Below are positions 23,330 to 34,493 of a stretch of 64,000 nucleotides of DNA, one piece after another. A program made the position numbers and the translations under genes. The notes beneath the pieces were generated by a model. It had not been told where the DNA came from. It searched no databases and worked only from the letters and a program-made list of their open reading frames with translations. The stretch lies in contig JAZBRS010000074.1 in assembly GCA_037176725.1 (NCBI GenBank), positions 60,826,001 to 60,890,000 on the forward strand. The letters run 5' to 3'. Numbering within the stretch: the stretch's first letter is position 1; the number at the start of each line of letters is the position of its first letter. This DNA is from Posidonia oceanica (Eukaryota > Streptophyta > Magnoliopsida > Alismatales > Posidoniaceae).

Positions 23330-24351
23330 CCGAAAGCGGCCCCATTGCAGATACCCTTCTCCCACTTGCGCTTGCATTCTCACCTCTTGCAACCTCTGTT
23401 TCAAATCATCATCATCATCCTTTCAACTCTTGCATTCCCTCTCCCCAAAATCATCATCGTCATCCTCTCAAGCATTGTATCTTTGGCCCGGTGATGAAAA
23501 TCGGAAGTGCTTGCCTGCTCTGGAAAGAGTCGCCCTACCTCACCTAGCACTACTCAGATGTCTTAGCTAGTGAGGGAGCCACCACCAACGAGGACAGGCG
23601 AACCGCCTAATTTCGCAAGGACATACACCTCTGAGGGAGAAAAAATGTTAGGATGTGAGTCTGGAAAAAGCGAGAGTAGACACCTAGGTTTGGGCACATC
23701 CAAGGAACAGAAGACGAAGACAGAAGCCGGCCCTAGAGATAGGGGTGTGCAGTCTAACCTTGCTCCTTCTACCCATCACACAACAGACCCAAAGCCTAAA
23801 TCCATTACAATCCAAGCACCCTTCTTTTGCCACCAAAATGGGGATAGCGAAAGCCTAAAAAAAAAAAAAAAAAAAAGAGAAAAGCAAAACAACACAAAAA
23901 AAAAGAGAAAAGAGACAGAACAAAAACCAAAAAAAAAGAGAAAAAGCAAGCAAAGCACAACAAAAAAAAAAGAAAAAAAGGCAAAATGTAGCCCGAAAAA
24001 CACAGGCACCATTATCCCATATGCCTCACTAGAGATCCCCAGCATGTCAAGCCTAAGAGGGTCTACCACATCCTCCTAAGAGCAAACACTCACCCTTCTC
24101 CTGGCTAGGGACAGAGAAAGACTGCATACCTATGAGGGAGAAATCAATCAAAAAAAAGAGAGCTGAAAGAATAGGTGTAGGTCCTGAGAGTCTGGCCAAT
24201 AGCCTGTCCTCACCACACCACCACCTGTATAATGCCAACAACCCGTTCCGGAGAGCCACTAGCAAGCCAAGAGTCTAGGTAGGGCCCAGTGAGTTAGGGA
24301 CCACTCCCTTCCTTCGCAGCAGGCACCAAAGCACTCCGTATGCTGAGGGCA
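23330..24351 (+). other. Non-coding start of the 3' module, with A-rich tract (inner element)
   Basis: Just after the integrase stop comes a C/T-rich stretch with ATCATC runs. From 23570 an ORF of 169 codons becomes Lys-rich because it crosses an A-rich, nearly purine-only tract (23857-23990). A similar ORF exists at 35057-35524 in the outer element, but most changes between them alter amino acids and the A-tract lengths differ. I treat it as non-coding. Confidence 0.6.
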
Positions 24352-24490
24352 TCCAAGCATACTCATTCTATCCCAACATACTCATTCTATCCAAGCATAC
24401 TCATTCTATCCCAACATACTCATTCTATCCAGGCATACTCGCCTATCCAAGCATACTCATTTATCCAAGCATACTCATCCATCCAAACAT
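24352..24490 (+). repeat. 19-bp tandem repeat, inner 3' module
   Basis: Seven or so copies of a CATACTCATTCTATCC-plus-AA/CAA unit, mostly 19 bp. The outer element has an 18-bp version at 35846-35985. Confidence 0.8.
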
Positions 24491-24891
24491 ACTACTCATC
24501 TTCATAAGCATATCACCTGCATCATGCATACATGCATCTTCCTCTTTCATTCCTTTCTCCTTCCACCAATCTCTCCGCTCTGCAACACGCTTAGGCCCTG
24601 AGGCAGTACTTCTCCCCAGTAGAGCGCATTGACGACACTCAAGCTGTGCCGGTTCAGATCTCCTGCCGGCCCTCACCTTCGCATTCGCCGGACTGCTACC
24701 AATTCCCTTTGTTTATTTATGCTTAACTGCCATGTTCTGTTATCAACTGCTGAATACATATGGAACTACTTTATCAGCCTCAGTTTCTGTTTATTGTCAA
24801 AGAATATACGCCTGCGAGATCTGACTGTTTATTGATAGCAGGTACTTTCAAGCTTCTGTAGCTATCTGCCTGTCCCTCTGCAATCAGCGTA

Positions 24892-26094
24892 ATGGGCTTT
24901 CCTACTCTGCTAACTCCTGCACACCGCTCGGCAGCCCTGCGAGAATGGATCAGCAGGCTCACTCTACAAGACTGTGAACAGCTGCGCCTGTGGGGCATAC
25001 CAACTAAGCTACTGAAGGCTGCTGATGTGGAGGTCAGCCGCCACCTTCTGTGTGCCGCCGCAAGATTCTGGAAGCCGGAGCATCATGTCTTCCGTTTCAA
25101 CAAGACTGAGCTGACACCTACACTGGAGGAGGTGCGTCGGATCTGCGGCTTTTCCAAGATCATGGGGCCACCTATTTTCATGAGGCGCGACGGATACCTC
25201 CAGGTCCTGAGCCAGCTGACTGGGCTCCCCACTCGAACCTGTCAACAGAAACAAATCTGCACCAGCGGGCTTGAACCTATGCCTCACCTTGCGCACTTCG
25301 ATGATATCTTGAACAAGCGCGCAGAACTCGGAGATGAGCTGTGGCTCCGAGGATTTGTTATCCGCTTCCTGGGCGAACTGATCTTTACCCATGGCCGACT
25401 GACAGTGGCCATCGAGGTTGCAGAGATTGCATTGGCAGTGGTGACCCAGCACATAGACCTGGCACCAGTTGTCCTGGCAGAGACCTATCGCGGGCTGGAC
25501 CGCATCTCTCATCGCTACCGCCACTTCCACGGTTGCGGAGCACTCATACAAGTCTGGCTAACCGCACACTTAGAAATGGACCTTCTGCGCCCTCAAGTGC
25601 ATGCCTTTGAAGCCTACTGCAGCAGCGCCCGTGCCAAGACAGAAAAGAGCGTCAAAGAAGAATACGAGAAGCTATCAGCACTGACTGACGACGCTATAAC
25701 CTGGCGTATTGTCCCCTCTGCAGCAGAGCCATTCACTGTCTTCTTCAGCGCGCGTGACATGCGGCTGATCATTCTTCCAGGTTTCACAGCAGGCGTAGAG
25801 TACCATCCAATCAGGGTCATGCGCCAGTTCGGCTTCCAGCAGGGCGCCTTCATCGACAGTACAGCGCCCTAGCTTCTACAGATATACCCTCTCAGCACAA
25901 CTGCCCCAACCAAGAAGCTTGCTAGTCTGATGCAGCATGGGGTCCAATCTACAGACATTGCAGCTGTGAGAGGTGTAGGATGCACCCCTGAATATGAAGC
26001 TGAAGTCCGACAGCTCTGGCCTATCACTGAAATTCCGCCAGGCGGCCCTTTGTTTCCCGACTCCAGGTAGTCGAAGAAGGCCCGAGTTGACTAG
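24892..26094 (+). pseudogene. 3'-module ORF of the inner element, DUF7745/plant-mobile-domain-like, two nonsense codons
   Basis: This is a sense-strand ORF between integrase and the 3' LTR, about 401 codons from ATG 24892 to TAG 26092-26094. TAG codons interrupt it at 25870-25872 and 26068-26070; both are CAG in the outer copy. Landmarks are HVFRFNKTELTPTLEEV near 25085-25130, FLGELIFTHGRLTVAIEVAEIA near 25365-25430, PVVLAETYRGLDRI near 25465-25505, IQVWLTAHLEM near 25548-25580 and ITWRIVPSA...VMRQFGFQQ toward the C-terminus. The spacing and wording resemble DUF7745 proteins, plant proteins often found in or beside retrotransposons and related to the plant mobile domain, as I recall. The biochemical role is unknown. 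Extra ORFs at this position are known in Tat elements. Confidence 0.62.
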
Positions 26095-26617
26095 GCCCTT
26101 GTGCAACCATCAGATGGTCTTCTTTCAGAATTATGCTGTACATTTCTGGCCTGCCATAGGCATTGTACTCACCAAGCTTTATCAATGAAAAACTGTTTCT
26201 GCTTTCTGCTTGCACATCAAGATTCTTTGCTGAATTGCGGATCATTATCATCACCATCTTGGGCCCTCTAACCAGACTTGCAGACATCACAACGCAGCAA
26301 AGTCCTCAGCACCCAATCTGGAGTCCGGAGCCTCTGCGGACCCGCGTCGTCAAGCTACGCCATCTGGCGTCCCTAGCTGGTCGCCCCCAGCTGGATCATC
26401 ATCCTCCTCAGCTGATCATCCCCAGCTGAGTCCCCTGCGGGCTGGTACCCCAAACTACTCGTCTGACAAGCACGACAATCTTGTCATCACCTCTGCTTTC
26501 GATGCCAAGGACGTGTTGGCCAGCCCCTGGTGTCATCCCGACACCAGGGGCATCTTTTGATCGCCCCTTGGTATCATTCTTCCCCTCTTTCCCCTATGAT
26601 ATTCCTGGTGTCATAGG
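26095..26617 (+). other. Non-coding spacer after the 3' ORF (inner element)
   Basis: It holds a single copy of the 83-bp unit (AAACT marker at 26452) that is tandemly expanded in the outer element, then a CACCAGGGG-rich stretch. No gene seen. Confidence 0.65.
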
Positions 26618-27525
26618 ATGATTTCTTCTCATCATTACCTCATCCCCTCTTTATCCCATCATTACCTCATCCCCTCTTTATCTCATCATTACCTCATCCC
26701 CTCTTTGCCGGCCGATAAGTCCGATATCTTATCAACCAATAATTCTCATCATGATCTCATCCCCTCTTTAGCAATAATTCTCATCATGATCTCATCCCCC
26801 TCTTTAGCAATAATTCTCATCATGATCTCATCCCCTCTTTAGCAATAATTCTCATCATGATCTCATCCCCCTCTTTAGCAATAATTCTCATCATTACCTC
26901 ATCCCCTCTTTGCCGGCCGATAAGTCCGATATCTTATCAACCAATAATTCTCATCATGATCTCATCCCCTCTTTAGCAATAATTCTCATCATGATCTCAT
27001 CCCCCTCTTTAGCAATAATTCTCATCATGATCTCATCCCCTCTTTAGCAATAATTCTCATCATGATCTCATCCCCCTCTTTAGCAATAGTTCTCATCATG
27101 ATCTCATCCCCTCTTTAGCAATAGTTCTCATCATGATCTCATCCCCCTCTTTAGCAATAGTTCTCATCATGATCTCACCCCCTCTTTAGCAATAGTTCTC
27201 ATCATTACCTCATCCCCTCTTTGCCGGCCGATAAGTCCGATATCTTATCAACCAATCATTCTCATCATGATCTCACCCCCTCTTTAGCAATAATTCTCAT
27301 CATTACCTCATCCCCTCTTTGCCGGCCGATAAGTCCGATATCTTATCAACCAATAATTCTCATCATGATCTCATCCCCCTCTTTAGCAGCAATTCTCATC
27401 ATGATCTCATCCCCCTCTTTAGCAGTAATTCTCATCATGATCTCATCCCCCTCTTTAGCAGTAATTCTCATCATGATCTCATCCCCTCTTTAGCAGTAAT
27501 TCTCATCATGATCTCGTCCCCTCTT
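26618..27525 (+). repeat. 35/36-bp tandem array, inner 3' module
   Basis: Sixteen units with TTTAGCA and TTCTCATCATGATCTC, plus a few shorter early units, are interrupted four times (26707, 26912, 27222, 27321) by a segment GCCGGCCGATAAG...CTTATC that can fold as a GATAAG/CTTATC hairpin. ORFs here are products of the repeat. Confidence 0.9.
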
Positions 27526-27526
27526 A

Positions 27527-27670
27527 TCAAACAATCAATCACATTCTAGGCTGATATCCGAAACTATCAAACAATCGATCACATTCTAGGCTGATATCCG
27601 AAACTATCAAACAATCAATCACATTCTAGGCTGATATCCGAAACTATCAAACAATCAAGCACTCTCAAGC
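27527..27670 (+). repeat. 40-bp tandem array, inner 3' module
   Basis: Three and a half near-identical units contain ATTCTAGGCTGATATCCG and AAACTATC, pairing GATA with TATC. The outer element has a shorter 28-bp form at 39205-39320. Confidence 0.9.
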
Positions 27671-27719
27671 TGATAACCTAAACTATCATCTGGGCCGATC
27701 CATGGTTGGCCCACAGTTG

Positions 27720-28440
27720 TGTTATACGGCTGACATCCAGTAACTGTCCCTTGCAATTGTGGTTTCCAGTTGATAGGTCTGTAAACTATCCTCCAGTTGA
27801 TAGGTCTGTAAACTATCTACCAGTTGATAGGACTGTAAACTATCGTTAGGCTGATATCCTAAACTATCACCAGCAATTGCATTATACGGCTGATATCCAG
27901 TAACTATCCCTCATCATTGCGCGTTTCCAGTTGATAGGTCTGTAAACTATCTGCCAGTTGATAGGTCTGTAAACTATCCGCCAGTTGATAGGACTGTAAA
28001 CTATCACGCGCAATCATGTTATACGGCTGACATCCAGTAGCTGTCCCTCGCAATGCCGTTTCCAGTTGATAGGACTGTAAACTATCCTCCAGTTGATAGG
28101 TCTGTAAACTATCCGTCGGTTGACAGGACCGTAAACTGTCGCTCTAGTTGATAGACTGTAAACTATCCGGCATTTGCATTATACGGCTGATATCCAGTAA
28201 CTATCACTCATGGTATGTGGCTTCCAGTTGATAGGTCTGTAAACTATCCGCCAGTTGATAGGTCTGTAAACTATCCGCCAGTTGATAGGACTGTAAACTA
28301 TCCCAAATAACCATGTTATACGGCTGATATCTAGTAACTATCACTCACAACTGCTTCCGGTTGACAGGACCGTAAACTGTCATTCCAGGCTGATAACCTA
28401 AACTATCACTCCCGGTTGATAGGACCGTAAACTATCCGGA
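27720..28440 (+). repeat. 27-bp hairpin array, inner 3' module
   Basis: Fifteen units of the type CAGTTGATAG + 9-nt loop + CTATC occur in groups of two to three, separated by TTATACGGCTGATATCC-type units. The arms GATAG/CTATC form a 5-bp stem. Where the left arm is GACAG (28122, 28363) the right arm is CTGTC, and GACA/TGTC pairs occur at 27732/27745 and 28029/28042. Confidence 0.9.
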
Positions 28441-28937
28441 CGATAAGCCCATCACCTTATCACCTTTTTTGGCGTGGCCTTGTCCCAGGAAGGCAAAGTC
28501 ATGCAAACCCCTTTTGCGATAGGAGAGTTGGCCTCTCTCCCCTCGTGCCTTTTTTCTTCTCTGCTAGCTTGCTCCCCGAGCAGGGACAGGCTGCACCCTG
28601 TTTTTCCCTCGCTTTGTCGCGCAAGTCTGGCCTCCCTGCCAGATCCTCGCGCCACATCGCGCCTTTTTATCATTCCTCTTGCATCATCTTAGCACCTCCT
28701 CAGCTAGCACTGCATATTACTTTAGCATCATCGCCATCACTTGCACAGCATCAGCATCTATTCTAGCTGCACTAACTTTTATGCTAACTTCTTGCATTGC
28801 ATTTGCATTAGCATGCATCGCACTTAGCATCATCCATCTGCACCTAGCATCTTGCATTGCGGCAACGGGCTACGATCTTCGGTGCATCTGCCGAATAAGT
28901 AGCTCACGCCCATAGCAACCCGCTGCTCCCGCAGGTC
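28441..28937 (+). other. Non-coding tail of the inner 3' module
   Basis: A GATAAG...CTTATC hairpin leads into a unique stretch (28470-28680), then TTAGCATC/GCATTGCATT-like short repeats (28680-28870). Nothing codes here. It aligns with 39956-40466. Confidence 0.6.
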
Positions 28938-29021
28938 AGATGGGGTGTCTTGTCAACCCTGAGCAGTGGCCTCGCTCCGCTTGACCTTGATCAGGGAGGG
29001 GCATCTGTTGACACCCCATCT
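28938..29021 (+). other. Inverted repeat bracketing the polypurine tract and LTR2 start
   Basis: AGATGGGGTGTC (28938-28949) is the exact reverse complement of GACACCCCATCT inside LTR2 (29010-29021). Inside it, CCCTGA and TCAGGG (28991-28996) also pair. The same arrangement is at 40467-40550. Confidence 0.75.
28993..29001 (+). other. Polypurine tract of the inner element
   Basis: AGGGAGGGG, followed by CATC and then the TG of LTR2. It would prime plus-strand DNA synthesis. The 4-nt gap to the LTR is also present in the outer element. Confidence 0.8.
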
Positions 29022-30914
29022 TGGCAGGCTTGGACCACTTGGAGCCCTCCTGGTGATTGCTGGACTCAAACCAAACCCTAACCCTCCTCGTTACCCTTCA
29101 AAACCAAGCAAAATTGACCTAAGCCTTTACCCCTCTTCCCAAGCTCAAAACCTAGCCAAAATCCATAGGAAAACCCACCAACATCCACTTAACAAGCCTA
29201 CCCAAGAACTCAGAAATTTCCAAACCTAGACCATTCCCAAAAACCCTAGAAAACCTAGGCAAAACTCCCCTTTTTCTACACCTTAAAACCCTTCCAAAAC
29301 CTCCTTGGAATCAAACCAAAACTTCAGGACCAACACCTCAAACCCTAGACTACCCACTCACCAATTTTCACCCCATTCCAAGACCCTTAAGACCCCCTTT
29401 CATCCAAATTATCCTTTTCTCTCTCCGAGATTATCATTTTCTCTCTCCTCTCTCTCTCTTGATTATCATCTCTCTTTTCATCCTCTTTTTGCCCTTTTCT
29501 GGCCTGGCTGTGGGCGCCCTTTGTGCTTCTATCCCTTCTCTATCTTATTCCTATTTTTACTTTATTTTTAGCTTTTTTCCTGAATTTTAAAAAATCATTT
29601 CTCTCCAACCTATCTCTTTTCCTTTTATTTCCCTCTTTTTCCCTTTTCCTTCTTCCTTCTCTTTTCCTTTGCCTTCTCTTGCAAAAATCCATGAAAACCC
29701 CTAAAAATCTGTAAAACCCCAAAATATAAAAGAAACAAATCAGAACCCTAAGAAAAACAATTAAAAAACATTAAGCAAGCAATTAAAAACCTAAACTTAA
29801 CTAAATCAAACTAAAAGGAAAACCAAGCATGTAAGCTAAAAAATGCAAAACAAATCTAAAGAAAACACTAAAAAATCAAGGAAAAAACTAAAATAAAATC
29901 AAAACCCACCAAAAGTGAAAACCCTATCAAAAGAATTAAAAAACAAACCCTAAAAAAAAAAAGTAAAACAATTAATACACTAAGATAAGTAATTAATGAA
30001 AGAAAAAGCCTAACTTAGCAAACCTAAGAAAAAACAACCTGAGAACTTAATTAAAAAGGAAATGAAAAACACATTAAAAAGACTTAAAAACACTCCATCA
30101 AAGTAGAGAAACCCAATTAAAAAAACATCAAGAAAAATCAACAAATAAAAATCAAAAACCTAATTCAAAAGACTTAAGAAAGAAAAAACCTAAAAGACTA
30201 AAACTAAGAAACCCAAAACCCACTCTAATTAACCTAAAAATAAATCTTAAAAATCCTAATTAACATCCTAAGTACCTAACAAGAAAAACACAATTAAAAA
30301 ACAATTTAAAAAGATTTAGCAAACACTTAATCAAAATGGAAAATGAATTAAAAACAAAAGAGAACCCTAAAACCCTAATCAAGCCCAAAGCCCATTTAAA
30401 CCACACTAATTAACCAAAAGAAGTCATTAAAAAATCTGATTAAGATCCTAATTCACAGCACAAACACCCTAATATTTCTACTTATTTTTAATTCATTTTT
30501 TTTCTATTTTATTTCTCTTCTTTTCCCTCTCTTTCTTTCTTCCTTCTCATTTTTATTTCTTTTTTTTCTTACTGGGCCCGTCAGCCCGCTTCTCCCTTTC
30601 TTCCTTATTTCTTTTCTTTTTCTTTTCGGCCCACAGTCCGGCCTCCTTCTTCCTTCATCTTCCTCAACCTTCTGCGTTTTTCTTTCCACCGGATTTCCTC
30701 CCGCGAGCTCGCTGCGACAGGCTTCCCTCCACCCGTTCAAATTCAAGCTCTCCATCCAATCACCTACAGAGCTCGCCGCTTCTCCTCTATCTCAGCACCA
30801 TTTCCGGGAGGCAATCATTGCCTGTCGTCTCGCCGGCATCCGTCTCCTGTCTACTGCAGTGCATCGCCGTTGAATTCAAAATCCCAGCGCGCGCACCGGC
30901 AGCCCTCCTCCTGA

Positions 30915-30920
30915 TATAAG
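30915..30920 (+). promoter_or_regulatory. Candidate TATA box of LTR2
   Basis: TATAAG in the same context as in LTR1. From here transcription would enter the outer element's 3' module. Confidence 0.55.
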
Positions 30921-32224
30921 CACCCAGAATTCCCTTCCTCAGACGAGCCTTTTGATCATCCAGAAAGGGAGAGTGGCAGAGCTCATCACTTAGCAATCGG
31001 CAAATTTGAGAGAGAAACCAGAGTTCCAGCAGCTTTCCTCCACCTGAGCGACCTCCTCTTTCTTCCTCTGTATTCTCCAATTCCCAGAGAGAAGAGTCCG
31101 AGAGAGAGAGCCTGAGGGTGTGCTTTGGCATCCCGGAGAGAGAGCCCAGTTCCAGGGCCTTCCCCCAGCAATCCTTTCCCTAATTCTTTCCTCTGAATTC
31201 AGCAGAACCTCCTCTTTCTTCTCCAGCAAACCAGCCCCCTTCCAAGCCCCAATTGTTCTCCCAGTTGATCCCCCAAGTTCACCCAGAAACCTAGCAATAC
31301 CTCTCCACCATTTCCCGACCGTTCCACCTCTGAAACCAACCTAAAACACCACCTGTCCACCTGAAACTCAAACTCTGAACCCAAAGCAACCCACTCCAGA
31401 ATTCCCGTCACTCCAGTCCACTACTGCCTACCAAAATCCACCCAAGCATTCACCAGACATCCACCTTTCCAGAGCACCAGACCTCCAGCCCTCTCCCTCA
31501 CCACAGGCCGAGAACAACACAACAAACACCTGCACCTCCTTCTGACCAGAAAACCCACCAGCTTGCAATCTCCACTCACAGCCTCCCAAAACCCAATTCG
31601 ACCGCCCAGAACCCTTCACCAGACCTCCAGCAATCTTCCAGAAGCCTCCGCTTCACCGGACGAGCAGCAAACAACTTCCCCCACCTCCGGCTACCACCTG
31701 TGGACCCAAAGTTGCCGAATCGCCGCCTGAGCTTCGAAGCTCGCGTCCGGACGACTGGGAAGCACCAGAAGAACATTCTGAAGCAGCTCCAACCCTCGCA
31801 AGCAGCCGGCGACGCCCGCGGTGACCGGACGACCTCCACCGGCGACTGCTGAAGCCACCGACGTCGGGAGGACGACTCAGACGCGGAAACAGGTCACTCT
31901 CTGCTCCCTTAGCCTCCTTTCTCCTTCGTCATGCTTTTCCGGCCTTTAGATTGGTTTTTCCGGCCTCCCTGCTCCAACTGCAACTCACCGGACAGTTCTT
32001 CTTCTCCGGCGCCGGCCTCCTACCCTCCGGACGCTCCGGCCAACAGAACGATCCCCTGCCGATCTCCAGAGCTCCGCACAGACGCCGACAACCTCCTCCG
32101 CCGATCAACACCCCCACAGCCCTCCTGTGCCGGTGGTGGTGAGCGCCGGTGGCTCACTGCTACAGTGCCAGCCACCGCCGGCCAGGCACTGTGCTTTTAT
32201 TTTTCTATTTATATAGTTTCTGTG

Positions 32225-33235
32225 CTAATATTGCATGTTTGCCTTAAGTTTTTTAATTTTTGCGTTTCAGTCCTCTGTCCATTTATATATGCTTAATTCT
32301 TAATTAAAAACCATGCCAAATTGCAGCTTTTATTCATGCTTTTCTGTATTTGCAGTCTAGTCCTTTTACTGTGCTGTGCTGTTGTAACTTTTTGCATTTT
32401 AGCCCTTCTGTTTTTTATTTTTGCATATAAGTCCTGCCCTAAATCAGTTCATTTAATTGCATGCATTTTACCATATGAAATTGCATTCTGCATCCCTGCA
32501 TGTTTCTGATTTTGCATACAGATCCATGCACTGTAGTAACTTAGGTTTTATTTTTTATTTTTGCATACTGCATTGCATATTTTGCCTCCTGTTTTTGCAC
32601 ATTTGCATTTAGGTCCATTTTAAATGGACAGTAACTGTTTTCCATGCATTTTTGCTTACTGCATTGCATTTTGGCCCCTGTTTTTTCCAGAAATTGCACA
32701 TCAGTCCTTTTCAGTGTTTTCAGAGCATATTTACCATACAAAAATGCATATTTGACCCCTGCATGATTCAAAAATCACACATAGGTCCTTGCATCTTTTA
32801 AAAACCATGTAAATAGACTGTTTTGCCCCTAAAGTTGCATCTTAGCTCCTATGCTTACAAAATTGCATGTAAACCCTCCACCTGCATCCCCAGACTCCCC
32901 AGAACCCTGTTTTCTAGAAAATTTGCATTTTAGACCCTAGTTTTTCCAAAATTGCATTCTGATCTCTTTTGTTTTCAAAACTTCTTCCAATGCATACCCT
33001 CTTTTCAAATTAGCTTTCTGAGCCCAGTCTTTTGCAAAATGACCCTCTGCCCTCTCCTATTTTCAAAACCCTCCTCTGTGGACCCCATCTTTTGTGAAAA
33101 TTTGCATTTTAGCCCCTTTTCTTTTTCAAAAAATGCTTTTGAACTCCTGTCTTTTCCAAGTTTGTTCCTCTGTTTTCTCCTTGCTTGTGCATGCATTCTG
33201 CATTCATTTAGTCTTGCATTTTAGCATCCCTTTGC
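32225..33235 (+). repeat. Degenerate T-rich repeats in LTR2
   Basis: Counterpart of 13340-14350 in LTR1, with the same TTGCATTTTAG-like words. Confidence 0.65.
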
Positions 33236-33919
33236 ACACACTAAGCACTTTTAGCTCCCCTTCACTTGGGAGGACCTTTTACACACCCCTAGGACCTCTT
33301 GAACACCTAGATCTACTCTTCTCCCCTGTTCTGGCCTTCCAGCCTTGAAGCTGCGATATCTTCCGATCCGGCCGTTGGATCTTCTCAAGCAAGCTGCCCA
33401 GGTGACCGTAGCGAAGCGCTCTTCAGCATGGATCCAGCAGATCCCAGATCAGGCTCCCGGATTTCCAGGTATGTCCTCCTGAACCCCTGCATTGCATTCA
33501 TTTGCATGCCATTTGCATAGTTTTCCTCGTTTTCGATTTCTATCACTTTAAGCATATTGAATAGGGCCTCCTCTTCTTGTCTATCAACTCAGATCTCCAT
33601 TTCGCGTTTCTCTATGTGTTTTGTGTTGAGTTTTCCCTTGATTTACCACTTAATGTGACTTTCTTCCCCCTTTTCCACGATCCGATCGCATCGCGAGCTT
33701 TGGGCAGCATGCGAGACACACCGTGGAACAGTTCAGTGGGAAATGGTCGCAAAAGAGGTGGTAATCCCCCCGTTTGCTCACTCTCCCCTTTGTAGGTCTT
33801 CACACCTACTCTGTGTGGCCCCGAACAGCGCCTGTTCTCACACATGCGCTGTTCTGCTTCTCCTTTTTCTGCTTCTAATCTTTTCTTTGCATTTAGCATT
33901 CGCACAGCTTTTCGAGGTT

Positions 33920-34150
33920 TTATCTCGCTGTTTTGGCACCGTCTTGCGTGCCCGTTCTCGTTTTGGCACCGTTTTGCGTGCCAGCTTTGTCTTTCGCGTT
34001 GTTTTGCGCGCTCACCCTGTTTTTGGCACAGTTTTGCGTGCCCGTCATCGCCTTTCGCACCGATTTGCGTGCCACCATGCTTTCTCGCCCATTGTGCATA
34101 CCTGCTTTGTCTTTTTGCACCGTTTTGCGTGCTTTCTTGTTTTGCCTCGT
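33920..34150 (+). repeat. About 31-bp degenerate repeats in LTR2
   Basis: Counterpart of 15030-15260; copies of GTTTTGCGTGCC-like words in tandem. Confidence 0.7.
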
Positions 34151-34471
34151 TTTGCGTGCTTTATGCCGTTTTCTCTTGCATGTCGATTGCATTGCATGGT
34201 TTTGCCGTTGTTTTGCTTTTTCGCTTGCATTTGCATATAGGGCTATGATGCTTACTGTCTGGAGTTCTCACGAGCCAGGTTTCGCCCGGTTCGGAACACA
34301 GACAGCGTAGCTGAGCGCTTAGACAGCACGTTTGCTTCCTTTCTTTGCATCTCTCCACTTAGAGCACCCCTTGAGCATTCTTTTAGGCATTCATAGGCAC
34401 ATAGGCATTCAATCCTGCATTTCCCTATGTATGCGAGCGTAAGCCTAGAAAGACCGATTTTCGGGCGTGTC

Positions 34472-34493
34472 GGGGGTGCCTAACACCTTCCCC
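34472..34493 (+). other. Conserved GC-rich hairpin in U5 of LTR2
   Basis: GGGGGTG pairs with CACC..CCCC around CCTAA, as at 15585-15606. A CTGTCTG/CAGACAG hairpin (34255-34305) lies upstream. Confidence 0.55.

Noticed and set aside
23570..24079. Lys-rich protein gene in the 3' module (also 35057-35524)
   Set aside because: The Lys stretch is an A-rich tract of variable length; differences between copies are mostly amino-acid changing and no domain is seen.
26618..28440. CRISPR-like array
   Set aside because: Repeats are direct head-to-tail units without unique spacers, in a plant retrotransposon.
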